A DNA stretch of 64,000 bases from Capsicum annuum (lineage: Eukaryota; Streptophyta; Magnoliopsida; Solanales; Solanaceae): the NCBI RefSeq assembly GCF_002878395.1, contig NC_061115.1:53039013-53103012 (forward strand), given 5' to 3'. A model generated the notes under the pieces. It was not told the origin of the DNA, made no database searches, and was given only the letters and a program-made list of their open reading frames with translations. Numbering within the stretch: the stretch's first letter is position 1; every line of letters begins with the position of its first letter. Positions 36,263 to 48,202 of the stretch are shown here, piece by piece. Made by a program: the position numbers and the translations under genes.

Positions 36263-37745
36263 TGATGTTTCGACTTTTGACAAAATATTTTACATTTTTT
36301 CAAGGGATAACTGTATGTTTTCAAGCAATTGATGTTGTATTGAATACTGGATTTTAGTGTTTTCAGGTCAAAGACTTAGTTGATAAAGAAACTTGGAAAA
36401 GTAGCAGAAAAAGGCTACTGACGGTCGAACTAGTTGATCGTCAGTGAAGCGATAAACTATCAGCATTACCATTAGAGTTAAGTAGAAGGGAATAATTATG
36501 TGAGTCCTATGATGGTCCAAGAGACAAGACGTCAGATCCCCGACCGACCACCAACTTGGCCATTAGGCTAAAACAAAAAAAGTAATTTTAGAGGATCAAG
36601 CAACAGACCATGTGATACACCGCCAGTCTAGTGATAGTTTATCAATATGACTGTCAACCCTTAACTAGAACATGGTATCTTGGTACCATCAGAGACGATC
36701 TACGTGGCGAACTGTCAGGATTTTAACAGGCCGTTAACCTAACCGTCAAGTTTGACATGGGTTTACTGAGCTTGAAATTTAAATCCTCTACACCTGGGAA
36801 CATATAAATACCCATTTTAAGTTTTATTTAGGTATCTTTTTTGATATTTTCCTGCTAGAAATCTCATTCTACAAACTATTCTCGGGATTTACGCTAATAT
36901 TGTGGATCTAGTTATTTATTGAGAATCTCATTGGAGATTGAAGAAAAATTATTGTAAAATTTGTAAGTAATTCTTTGAATCAATTTATGAAAAACTCAAC
37001 AATTTCCTCTTCTTCTTCTCTTGAGATATATGGCAAAATTCCCATAACTAGTTTTATGGGAGCCTTGATGTGAATAACTGATTGGGATTATGAGAATGTT
37101 TAATTTCCATATGTAATTGAGATTATATAAGTCTTTCATCACTTTAATGACTCTTCTTGGTTGCAAACTTGAAGGGTAAGCCTAAGAACAATACTTGTCT
37201 AAGAAGACAAGTACATGTTTGGAAAAGAAGGAGTTTGTATAAAGTTTAAAGGCCTTAACCTTTGGGTTATGAGTTGATGCATTTATAAGGATTGACTCAC
37301 ATGAGAGATTAATTGAATAAATTCATGTATTCTCTGAGTTTGAAAGAATTAAAGGATAAACTACCATTTTAGGTTGAGGAACAAATGGGTAAACTTTAGA
37401 ATTCAAATAACTCTTCCAATTGAAGTTGTAAATTGTGAATATAAGAGAATTCGCAACTCCATCTATTTGAACATAATGGTGAACATAACTCTAGTTTGTT
37501 TAATCTCATTGAATTGGTACTAGCAATAAAATTAACTAGTTGGAATGATACTTGTTACTGCCACTTAAACACTATTACAAATTTAAAACCCTTTACTCAG
37601 GAACCTTTGATCAATAATCTGTTAACAAATATAACACTTAGTTTGCACAGTATTTCCTATGGGATTCAACCCCAAACTAGTTAGATTTTATATTTGACCG
37701 CTATCGCTTACACTTTCTAGCAAGAGTTGTAATTAGGGCATATCA
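36263..37745 (+). repeat. 5' LTR of element C
   Basis: Runs from tgatgtttcgac to gggcatatca, 1483 bp. It contains diverged GACGGTC/GACCGTC-type motifs at about 36420-36770. Relative to the 3' LTR it keeps about 250 bases (37360-37600) that the other copy has lost. Confidence 0.85.
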
Positions 37746-37765
37746 AATTTTGTCTCCGTGGCTAG
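37746..37765 (+). other. Primer binding site of element C (diverged)
   Basis: AATTTTGTCTCCGTGGCTAG right after the LTR. It aligns with the Athila primer site that begins TGGCGCCGTTGCC (Asp tRNA), with several substitutions. Confidence 0.6.
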
Positions 37766-37873
37766 ATAATACATTGTTAATTAAGATTGTAATTGTTAAT
37801 TAACCTTTGGTCAAGTTTCCTAAATTTTACCTTTAATTGTTGTTTTTGGTTCATTACAGACTCATTGTTGTTT

Positions 37874-39757
37874 ATGCCACACACCAGAAGCTCAGGAGAA
37901 TCGTTATTACCCTTCAATCCTGATCATATCTAATTGGTAAAATGAAAGATAAAAAAGAGGTTGATAGACGAGCCACCTTTGCTAGAGCACAGGTTAATCG
38001 GTAGAATGATGGTCAACCTACTTGTGACCCTAATCGTTAGACGAAGGGTTTAGGGGATAATGATCTGATCAACCTAGTGAACAGGAGATGTGCAGAGAAT
38101 GTAGAGGTGCCTGCAAATAGAATCGGGCAACTAGAGGTAGAGCAAGACATGATCGTAAACCTATGCAATTTGATCTTTATGGGGATGAGGATGACTTGGA
38201 AAAAGCTGGTGCTATAGGAGTGATTACTCCACCTTCATTGGCACCTACAGTGAACTTCAACATAACTAGCACCATGATACAACTTCTTAATATCAAGGGG
38301 TTGTTTAGAGGACTTCCAGGGTATGACCTGAATATGCACTTGGTGAATTTAATCAATATTTACAAATCCATTGATAACCCTGGTGTTGGCCAAAATGTAA
38401 TTCATCTTTGGCTATTCTTATTGTCTCTGCCTGGGGAGGCAATAATGTGGTTGAATGAGTTGGCCCCCAATTCTATAACAAACTAGTGTCAATTTAAAGG
38501 AGCTTTCCTAGAAAGGTTCTTTCCACCCTCCAGGATGTTACAGTTGAGGGATGAAATTAGCAACTTTAGATAATTACCAAATGAGGCACTGCATAAAACT
38601 TGCATGTGATTCAAGAAAAAGGTTGACATAATGTCCCAACCACAAGATGACTAATGAGCATTTAATGGACACTTACTATAGAGCCTTGAACTCTATAACA
38701 AAACAAATAGTTGATAATGTTGTATAAGGAGCATTCATGATGCTTACATTCAATGAGGCTGTAGATATCTTAGAGTGGTTAACTAATACAAGTAGAGTTT
38801 GGAATACAAGGGATTCTTTAGTAGCAATCCTTAACATATCTAGTGATATGTTGGCAGAACAACATTGGAAAGAGTAGGAACATGACAAAGATATGGCACA
38901 CATGAAAATCCAGACGGACCTCCTTACCAAACATCTAATATCTAGGAAGACTGGAAAGGTTAAGGTTATGGGTCACAAGGTAGAGTTGATTTTCATTTTT
39001 AGGAGAACGCCAAATATCTAAATAATCAGGGTTTTTCCGAGTCCATAGCCAAGGGAATTAAGGTTGGAACGATTACAACAAGGCTGGTTCCAAAGATAGG
39101 GACCAAGGGATTTGGAAGAACAAAAATGACAAGAGTGGACTGTAGGTAAATCCTTGAAACTGGGATAATGTAGCTACTAGTTTAGGCAAGATATCCATGG
39201 AAAACATAATGGAGAAACTATTAAAGAGATTTGAGGCAACCAATTCTTGGGTGAGGAAGACGAAGAGTGAATTATCTTCCATGATCAAGATAGTAAATTT
39301 CCACTCAACTTTTATCAAATAGTTGGAGCAGCAGATAAGCCAACTATCATCAATATTTAATCAGAGGAAAAGTGGTACCTTTTCGAGTGATTTAGTGTAG
39401 AATCCTCAGAATGCTAGCTCTTAAATGGCAATTACCCCTTGGAGTGGTAAAGTGTTACCTGGACCTTGTATGGGCAAAGATGGGATTGAGGATGGGATTG
39501 AAAAAAATGAAGAAACCCATCTAGCAAAGTCTGAGATGTTGAATAGTAATGCTGGTACATCTAACCATCAGTAGGTTGATGATTTAGAGGACGAAAACAA
39601 AAAAGAGAAGGAGGCAGTGGTTGCTACTCTTCCAAAATCATCGCCACCCTTCCCCCATCAATTGAAGAACAAAGATGATGCTACAAAATTTAGCAAATTT
39701 ATGGTAATACTGAAGCAGTTGATGGTGAATGTGAGTTTAGTAGAGGAACTAGAGTAG
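37874..39757 (+). pseudogene. Gag of element C (Athila type)
   Basis: The start at 37874 reads MPHTRSSGESLLPFNPD, typical of Athila gag. A later frame (38163-38486) carries the strongest match: FNITSTMIQLLNIKGLFRGL, DLNMHLVNL, NPGVGQNVIHLWLF and GEAIMWLNELAPNSI. ERFFPPSRMLQLRDEISNF follows after a frame stop (38500-38560). Beyond about 38600 frames change often. No zinc knuckle was found. Confidence 0.85.
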
Positions 39758-40351
39758 ATGTCCAGATACACCAAGTTTATGAAGGATCTTGTGATTAGTA
39801 AGAGAATGGTTAGATATGAATTGGATGATTATCTTTACCATTGTAGCACCATCTCGACAAGGTCCTTGGTACAGAAGAAAGCTGACCCAAGAGCATTCAC
39901 CATCCCTTGTACTATTGGGTCACTTGATTTTGCTAAGGCTTTATGCAAACTCAGAGCGAGTATTAACTTGATGTCACTTGTTGTTTATAAGATGTTGGGT
40001 TTAGGAGACCCTACACCCACAAATATACGATAGGTGATGGAAGATAGGTCAGTGAAGCAGCCAGTGAGGATATTGTATGATGTGCTAGCAATAGTGGTCA
40101 TCTTTATATTTCCTACGGACTTTGTTATTTTGAACTACGAGGTGGATTTTGAGGCACCAATAATCTTGGAAAGACCTTTCCTCACAATCGGGAGTGTCCT
40201 TACTAATTTAAGACCTAATGAGTTACTGTTCAAGCTTAATGATAAAGTGGTTCGTTTTGATGTATGCCAATCGATGAAGCAACCCAAGGAAATGAGTGTA
40301 TTTTCCATTAATGATATTTATTATGAAGACGAGAAAGAAATTCCAATCTAG
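39758..40351 (+). pseudogene. Aspartic protease of element C
   Basis: Two adjacent open pieces in one frame, split by a stop at 40031: 39758-40033 and 40034-40351. Blocks are AFTIPCTIGSLDFAKALC, then the active loop, then NYEVDFEAPIILERPFLTIG. The active loop reads KLRASINLMS where Athila proteases have DLGASINLMP, so the catalytic Asp and the Gly are both replaced. The fold signature is intact; the enzyme is not. Confidence 0.84.
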
Positions 40352-40639
40352 GAGAAATTTACTATGGAAACTCTGGCTTAGATCTAAAAAATCGACCAAC
40401 TCCTCTGTCAAGCCTTCTATCGAGGAGCCACTGGTGTTGCAGTTGAAGAATTTGCCATGAAATTTATGATACGTGTTACTAGGTAGTGGAAACACTTTGC
40501 TTATGATTATTGCTGCAAATTTGGGTGAGCACTAGGTTGAGGAACTTATCTCTGTATTAGATGATATAAATGGGCCATAGGATGGACTATTACTGATTTT
40601 ATTGGTATTCCTCTCGGTATTTGGACTAACAAGATTTAG

Positions 40640-41250
40640 CTTGAGAAAGATTGCATACCAACAATTGAGCACCAACCTCATTTTAATCCACCAATGAAAG
40701 AGTTCGTTAAGAAAAAGATCATTAAATGGATGGACGCAGCAGTTGTATACCTAATTTCTGATGGTAAGTAGGTAAGCCCTGTCCAATATTTGCCCAAGAA
40801 AAGAGGCATGACTGTTATGGTGAATGAGAAAAATGAGTTAATTCCCCACAGGACTATGACTGGGTAGAGTGTTTGTATAGACTATCATACGATCAACTCA
40901 TTGACTTTGAAGGACCACTTCCCAATTTCTTTTATGGATCAAATGCTTGATAGGTTGGCGAAAAGAGATTGGTGTTTTTTCTTGGATGGGTATTCGGGCT
41001 ACAAACAGATTTTTATTGCTCAAGAGGATAATTAGAAGATGACATTTACCTTCCTGTATGGTACTTTCACTTTCAAGTGGATGCCATTTGACTTACGTAA
41101 TGCACCCACTACGTTCCAATGGTGCATAAGTCTATAGTCTCTGACATGGTAGAGGATACCTTGGAGGTGTTTATTTATAAATTTTGAGTAGTGGGTGATT
41201 CTTTTGAACTGTGTTTGGTGAATATGAGTAGAACATTGCAATGGTGCGAA
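40640..41250 (+). pseudogene. Reverse transcriptase of element C
   Basis: In one frame with stops: VSPVQYLPKKRGMTVM, NELIPHRTMTG, CIDYHTINSLTLKDHFPI, DQMLDRLA, FFLDGYSGYKQIFIA (first Asp), FTFKWMPFDLRNAPTTFQWC, SDMVEDTLEVF. The catalytic block expected as FMDDF reads FIYKF, so both Asp are gone. These blocks set Athila apart from the Tekay-type copies in the rest of the window. Confidence 0.88.
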
Positions 41251-41379
41251 GAATTTAATCTTATGCTTAATTGGGAAAAATTCCACTTGATGGTGAAGGA
41301 GGGCATTATTTTTGGCCACAAATTTCTGCAAAATGGATCGAAGTTTATAGGGTAAAAGTCAAAGTGATAGAGCCCCTCC

Positions 41380-41960
41380 TATATCTTTGAAGGAGTGCGC
41401 AGTTTCATGGGTCATATTGGATTATACCACCGGTTTATTAAGGACTTCTCCAAAATCACTAATCCATTGTGCAAATTTTTGGAGAAGGAAGATAAGTTTG
41501 TATTTGATGAGGAGTTCAGGAAGGAATTTGAATGCGTTAAAGAGAAGCTTATTGGTGCTGTTATTATTGTTTCTCCAGACTGGTCTAATACTTTTGAAAT
41601 CATGTAGGATGAAAGTGGAGTAGCACTAGGTGTTGTTCTTGGACAGAAGAAAGAAAAATTTTTCCACCCCATTTACTATATGAGAAAAACATTAAATGGG
41701 ACACAGAAGAATTACACTATTACTAAGCAGGAACTTCTCGCAGTTGTCTATGGTTTTGAGAATTTCCAAGTTTACTTGTTGGGAACTAAGGTGGTGGTTC
41801 ATACAATCCACTTTACCTTAAGATATTTGATAGAAAAGAAGCATGTGAAACCAAGGTTAATCAGATGGGTGGTGCTACTAAAAGAGTTTAACTTCGATGT
41901 TAAAGATCAAAAAGGATGTAAAAATTAAGTTGCAAATCACCTATCAAGACTTGAGGGTGA
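41380..41960 (+). pseudogene. RNase H of element C
   Basis: The thumb/connection region FMGHIGLYHRFIKDFSKITNP (41401-41460) leads into RNase [14 protein letters not shown] (first Asp, about 41610), [35 protein letters not shown] (Glu kept, about 41730), then [12 protein letters not shown] where TDHAALRYL is expected, so the third Asp is lost. The tail NHLSRLEGD is at 41935-41965, after a stop at 41926. Confidence 0.85.
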
Positions 41961-41965
41961 TCAAG

Positions 41966-43315
41966 TAGTCGAGGATCAGTTTGAAATTAATGATACATTT
42001 TCAGATGAGAAGGTCCTGGCTACGGTGCTTGAAATAGTGCCTTGGTATGCTGACTTTGCAAATTATGTGGTAAGTGAAGTCATCCAGGAGAATCTGTCTT
42101 TTCATCAAAGGAAAAAGTTCCTATAAGATGTTACACACTACTTCTGGGATGAGACATATTTATTTTGGTAGTTTACGGATAATATTATCAGACGGGTGGA
42201 GATGTTGAAACTCTTGGGAGTTTGTCATGCTTCTCTGGTTGGGGGTCACCATGCAGGTGACCATACTACGAGGAAAGTGCTGCAGAGCGGTTATTACTAG
42301 CTGACCTTATTCAAAGATTTCTATGAGTTTCTGCGAAGATGTGACCAATACTAGAGACAAGGGTCAATCTCATAGCACCATGAGATGCCTATGACAAAAA
42401 TAATGGAAGTCAAGTTGTTCGATGTATGAGGTATTGATTTCATAGGGCCTTTTCTAAACTCTTATGGGTTTGAATACATATTGGTCGACGTTGATTATGT
42501 GTTTAAATGTGTGGAAGCTATCACTTTGGCCAATAATGATGGAAAAAGAGTGGTCGCATTCCTTAAAAAGAATATCTTCTCTCGCTTTGGGGTACCACGT
42601 ACCATCATAAGCAATGGTGGGTCACATTTTTGCAACCGAGTGTTCCAAGCTGCTTTGTTGAAATACGGTGTGAAACAGCATAAGGTTGCTACACCATATC
42701 ACCCATAGACTAGTGGGAAAGTAGAAGTTTCAAATCAAGAGATAAAAATAATTTTGGCTAAAATGGTGAAATAGAGCAGAAAAGATTGGTCTCAAAACCT
42801 CGAAATGCCTTGTGGGCATATAAAACTGCTTTTAAGACACCTACAGGGATTTCACCATATCAGTTGGTCTACGATAAAGCATATCACCTTCCGGTTGAAC
42901 TAGAGTTCAAGGCTTTGTAGGCTCTTAAAATACTAAACATGAACTAAAAAGAAGTAGTTGAGTTAAGGTTGGGACAATTAAATAAGATGGATGAATTCTA
43001 TCTTGAAGCTTATGAAAGAGTCAATTTGTATAAAGGAAAAATTAGGAATTACCATGACCAAAGAATAGAGAAGAAAGATTTTCAATATGGTGATTGGGTG
43101 TTATTGTTCAACTCTCGACTTTGACTTTTTTCGAGCAAATTAAAATCAAGATGGTCTGGACCGTTCATGGTAAATCAAGTGTCTCCATTAGGTGTGGCAG
43201 AAATTGAAGGTAAACACGGAAGTCTATTAAAAGTTAATTGTCAAAGAGTCAAGACCCATGTTGGTCCAACTGATGATGTAAAGCTATTGTCCACTTCGTA
43301 TATTGATGAATTCTA
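41966..43315 (+). pseudogene. Integrase of element C
   Basis: The zinc region includes CHASLVGGHHAGDHTTRK (42230-42280) and a Cys near 42340. The core shows GIDFIGPFLNSYGFEYILV (first Asp, about 42430), FSRFGVPRTIISNGGSHFC (second Asp replaced by Asn, about 42605) and SGKVEVSNQEIK (Glu kept, about 42720). After about 42790 the frame changes, with recognisable pieces (PYQLVYDKAYHLPVELE; FQYGDWVLLFNSRL) up to about 43315. It lacks a chromodomain, as expected for Athila. Confidence 0.86.
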
Positions 43316-44736
43316 AGTAATCGAGGAAACCAAGTTGTGTCGCGATAATAAATCAGGCGCTAGAGGGAGGCAACCCACAAAGTGTTGTTGTAACCATAGT
43401 TAGAGTTTATTTTTTGTTTTTTTGCAATTTGATGTGTTTGGAAGTATGCAGGTCTGATAAATGCAGAAACAGAGAATTTTCTATAGTTGGTAAGGAGAGA
43501 TAGGAAGAATGACGAATCATCAAGGACACGATGGACCCTCAAAAAAACCGTCAAAGTTATAGTCAAAAAGTAGACATTCTAGATAAGGCTTGATGGTCAG
43601 GTTGGTGGACCGTCGTTGTCCTGGCTGGCCATCACGTCCTCCGTCATGCTGCAGCAAAAATTTAGAGTTTTTTGATTGAGCTGATGGATAGTGCTATGGA
43701 CCATCACATCACTGATGGACCATCGGATCAGCCATCACAGCAAGGCATGATTTACATATTTTTGTAAGCCTTGACGATCAACCTGGCGGACCGTCCGATA
43801 CCCGACGGACCGTCAGGACAACCATCAACTTAACCCTAGTTAGATAGATTAGGTTGTTTTAATTTTAAGGCTTATTTAATTTCCCTCATCAAGACCAAAT
43901 TCTTTTAAACCAATAAGAAGAAGTGGTTACACACATTAGTACCTTTTTGAATCCTAAAACTGTTTTACTTCCTCTACATTCAGAGTATTTAGGATCAGTT
44001 ATTCTCTTTTAGGACTCTTCTTCTTTCTTTTCTCTCCTATTTAAATAAACCCATCCCTCTCTTCTTCTCATTACAACACAAGTTATCAATGACTGAAAAA
44101 GGCTATGAATTTTGTTTTATTCAGAATTTAGAAGTGAGAAGAGTGAATTTACTGCACCATCAAGATATGATCACAACCTTATTTTTCTTCTTTGAATTGC
44201 TAAATATGGATTAAGTTGTTGGTTGTTAAGAAAATTCCCTCTTGTTTTTGCTTTGTTTGAATTATAATTTCAAAGTGTAACTATAGTGTGCATTGTTCTA
44301 GATGAAGTCTGAGTAATCCATGTACTGAAAGTGAGAAAATTGTGCTTAAAAATTAAGTTCATGCCATTTTTATGTTAATAAGTAAGAATGCACACCAGGT
44401 ATTCGATAAAATTTCAAAGTGAAGTCTAAAAGTGAAAAGATTTGTTGACGGTCACCTTGGCGGACCGTCAAACCTGTGACAAACTACCATATGGCCCATC
44501 ACAAAGATGCCAAATTTATCGTTCACTAGATAAGCTGGGATGGATGTCTTGGTGGACCATCGGTAACCTGATAAACCACCAGGTCGACCATCGCAAGGAT
44601 ATCTGAAAATAAGCATACTGGTTAAGGCCTGACGGTGAGTCTGACGGACCTTTGCAATCTCCACAGGCTGTCAGACCTTTCATCATGGCACTTTTTAACT
44701 ATTTTGTATTTGTTTTAAATTATAAACTAATTTCAT
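43316..44736 (+). repeat. Non-coding spacer of element C with two palindrome clusters
   Basis: No reading frame is recognised. Clusters of GGACCGTC, GATGGACCATC and GACGGTCC-like words lie at about 43500-43830 and 44440-44690 (e.g. CCCGACGGACCGTC near 43801). The same words occur in the LTRs of this element and in those of elements Z and B. The 610 bases between the clusters are AT-rich. Confidence 0.7.
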
Positions 44737-46705
44737 TTTCCTTTCTCATGTAATATGGCATGAAATTTACCCCTAACTAGAGGTGGTGGTGGAGCACAAA
44801 AAAATGGTAACCTAACTAGGAGTGAGGAGGCACCTCCCTTGAATACTCGATAATGAGATAGGGTACTCCATACACTTGTCCATTCTGAAGAGGAGAGTGA
44901 GAGTAGCACTAGTATCACCAGTTATAGCCCAGACGATAAAGGGGTTAACACATCTAACCCCAACCTCATTCAAATAGAAATTGGCCCTGTTAAGACTGAA
45001 ACTGAGAAGATTAATGGGGTTAATAGAGAAGACCCTCAAATGAGGGAGGCACTAAGGTGGAAAATTAAGGGATAAAAGGATAAGTTCCTTGATGGACTGG
45101 AACTGATGGTGATTAGGCCAATCAAGAGATCAATCTCTAAAGAGTACCAAATAGTGATGAATAAGTTATACGAATATCCAGAACTATAGCGGCGATTCAA
45201 TGAGTATGAGTTGGCCTTGATGAGCAAGCCTCTCAGTTCATATCAACCAAATCTGGAAAAGGAGTTTTTTGCCAATTATTTAGCACTGATAGAGAAAGAT
45301 TGTCTCAAGGGCACAAATATTTCAGACTTGTAAAGTAAAAAATCAGTTCCAATAAGAGGAGTGAATATCGATATATCAGCTCGAACAATCAATAGGATAT
45401 TATTTGGGCCTGATTGTGAAGCACCGGCTATGGTTCCTAATCTTTTGTATCATCTGACTTCAACATCTATGCAAAGGCCTTGGTTGTATGGGTTACTAAC
45501 TGACGATGGCAAACCGTCCTGGGCAACCAACCCGCGATAGTGCATTACTAAATCCACCCTTAGCTTTCGAGCTAAGTTTTGGTGGGCCTTTGTTTTATTA
45601 AGGTTGATGCCAACAGGGAGTGATGCCAATTTTGATAGTCACAGGGCTATGCTGGTGGCTAGTTTGACTTCAGGGCAGAAGATTAATTTTGGACAAATCA
45701 TTGGTGAAGAGATGTTTGTGAGGGAAAACAAAGTGGCAAGCGCACTACCATTCCCATTTTTAATCATAAATTTATACAAAAGGCCAATGTGTCTTTAATT
45801 CGAGGAGTTGATAATACATTTCAGCCTACATATATTTAGTACATTGAGAAATCAAAAGATGATTCAAAGTTTGAGTTGCGAGTCAACAAACCTCTAGCCT
45901 ACAAGACACAGTTGGTGCCAGCTCCTATTACTGCTAAAATTCTCACAGGTATGTCCTTGCCCTTCACTACTTATTTGCCGCCTGAATATGTGTCTCCTAT
46001 TACATATATAGGATTAGAATCTATGCTGCCAATGGGTGGGATAGATTATTCGAAGTACAGGTTGACATAGAAAATTTTTGCCAAGTTGGTTAACCTGCAG
46101 AAAAAGTTTAAGAAGTAGCTAGAGACATAGGCTTCGCAATTCAAACCTTTTGTAGATCAAATTATTGCTGAGCCTATCCATCCATTTAAAAACATTTAGA
46201 GTAGGATGGATCATATCGAAGAGAGAATCAACAAAAGGCTAGATACGATGTTCATTCTAGATCTTGCTAAGTTAATGGAAGAATTTAATCGAGCACAAGC
46301 AGACATAGTAGTGTTTAAGAACAAGCATCCATAACAATCTATTTTTGACCCTCTATGGTGATAAGTGATGAAGATAAAGGTATTGTTGACTTGATGGGGA
46401 AGCCATTGAAAGACAAAGGAAAGAAGGTAGATAGAAGTGTAGATAAAATTATAGATAGAAAAGATAAACGATAAAGAAGGTGGCCAGCAATGACACTGGA
46501 AGATAAAAAAGAGTATGATATGAGGAAATCTACAAAAAGATCAAGGAGAGATGAAGATAAAAGGAAGAAGATGGCAATAGATGAAGATGCAAGATTTTCT
46601 ACCAGTTCCACCCCAACAAGGGGGCCCAATTCTGACCCAGCTCGAGATGTGATGCCTCTGATTTCGGAGAAAGAGATTGTGAGTACCCCTACCACTATTG
46701 GGTAA
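44737..46705 (+). pseudogene. Extra reading frame after integrase (ORF3, env position) of element C
   Basis: A decayed frame of about 650 codons. The N-terminal part is charged (REDPQMREALRW, VIRPIKRSI). The middle has VPIRGVNIDISARTINRILF, FWWAFVLLRLMPTGS, then SGQKINFGQIIGEEM (45560-45715). I recall this arrangement from a plant protein family named 'putative plant transposon protein', found near retroelements. After a shift near 45800 it continues as LPFTTYLPPEYVSPI (45876-46070) and a Lys/Arg/Asp-rich tail (46490-46705). I see no signal peptide or membrane segment, so an envelope role is unsupported. Function unknown. Confidence 0.6.
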
Positions 46706-48202
46706 ACATTGCTGTAGGGGAGGCTATTGGAGCCGCACCTTATTTCACTTATGCCTCATCTAAATAAGAGGATTTATAAGTATTTCCCTCCTCTTTACTC
46801 TACTTATATGCATTAAGGACAACACATTTATTTTATGAGGGGATGGGTGTACTTGTACCATGGGGTTTTTGTTGCCTATGTTCTTTTCCTCCCGTGTGCT
46901 ATCTAGTAGAACCAGCATGTCTAGGATTCCATTTTATTTTCCTAAGTAATTATGAAGTAAATACCTATTGTTAATTTTATTTATGAAATTTTCTTTTCTT
47001 TAGAAATATATATGGATTACGTTTGACTATGGCATAAGATTATGAAAATATCTGTATGGCTATTTCCTCTTGTGAGTTAGCATAGGGTGAACAACCATTG
47101 GTGATTCTGTAATTGGCATTAACATGTAAAATGTGCATAATCATGTGATGAAAATCACAAGAGTAGTAGAATAAGTTTGACTCAGTTGCCTGTGTGCGAG
47201 TATTTGTGTTAGTTCTTGCATAGTGTAACACCTAGAACTTTCCCAGTTCATTGATGTTGTTTTGTTGTTGATTCAATTGGATAGGATATCAGGCCCTCTT
47301 TTTATTTTCATTTCACTTAGCTAAAATAACTTACCTACCAAAAAGATTTTTCTATTTTTGAACCCTTTTTGAGCTTATGTTAGTATTCTTCATTCCCAAT
47401 AACTCTAATTAACTCTCTTTAGGTTGTTAACAACTAACTTTAGACCTGTTCTAATAATGGACATTATGGATCTTAACTGAGGCAAAACACCTATGTTCAG
47501 TATGTCTACTGTAAAGATGTTATTCGTTCAGTGAGAAGGTGGTTTAGAACTAAAATAAAGCATTCCACCCTAATCTACTTAAGATATTAGGCACCATAAT
47601 TGACTGCATCACCATAAGTTGAGTGTGGATAATGCTTATAATAGGTGTGAAAGAATAATAGAGATTGTAAGTAAGATAGTAATGCAGTAGCCTTGGTAAG
47701 TAGAATACAAGGGAAAATAGAGTTAAGCTGAATGTTGAGCACTTTTCCCAAAAATTTATCCTTACCTAGCCCTGAAGGCTCATTAAAAGCCTAAAAAGAA
47801 CCTGTTTGATCTTTGCAAATCAACCATAAGGGAGCGTTAGATGATAAGGGCAAGCTTATGGGTGTCTATCCTATGTTTGTAACTTTTTGGATGAGTGTGA
47901 GAGTCTTGATTTTCATCCACAAGATTTAATGAGTGGTGTATTTCATTAATTGTGAGGGAAACTTGAGGTACACTTAGTTTTGCTGATCTCTGTGGCATGT
48001 TATATCTATGTTTGTTTGTGTGATAAATTATAAACAATGTAAATTGTAGATCCTAGTGTGTTAAGCTTATATGAGTAAGATGACAAGTGAATAGTTGTGT
48101 GGAATTTAGTTCAATAGTTGATTGCCTGTCATTGTGTTATTCATGTATGAAATTTGGTGTAGAGTTGGTTGAGGACCATAAATTTTCTTAAGTTGAGGGT
48201 GT
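46706..48202 (+). other. 3' untranslated region of element C
   Basis: About 1.5 kb without a recognisable frame, AT-rich. It ends in a purine-leaning stretch (aagttgagggtg, 48190-48201) against the 3' LTR, the probable polypurine tract. Confidence 0.6.

Noticed and set aside
44737..46705. Calling ORF3 of the Athila element an envelope gene
   Set aside because: No signal peptide, membrane segment or cleavage site is visible; position alone is not enough.
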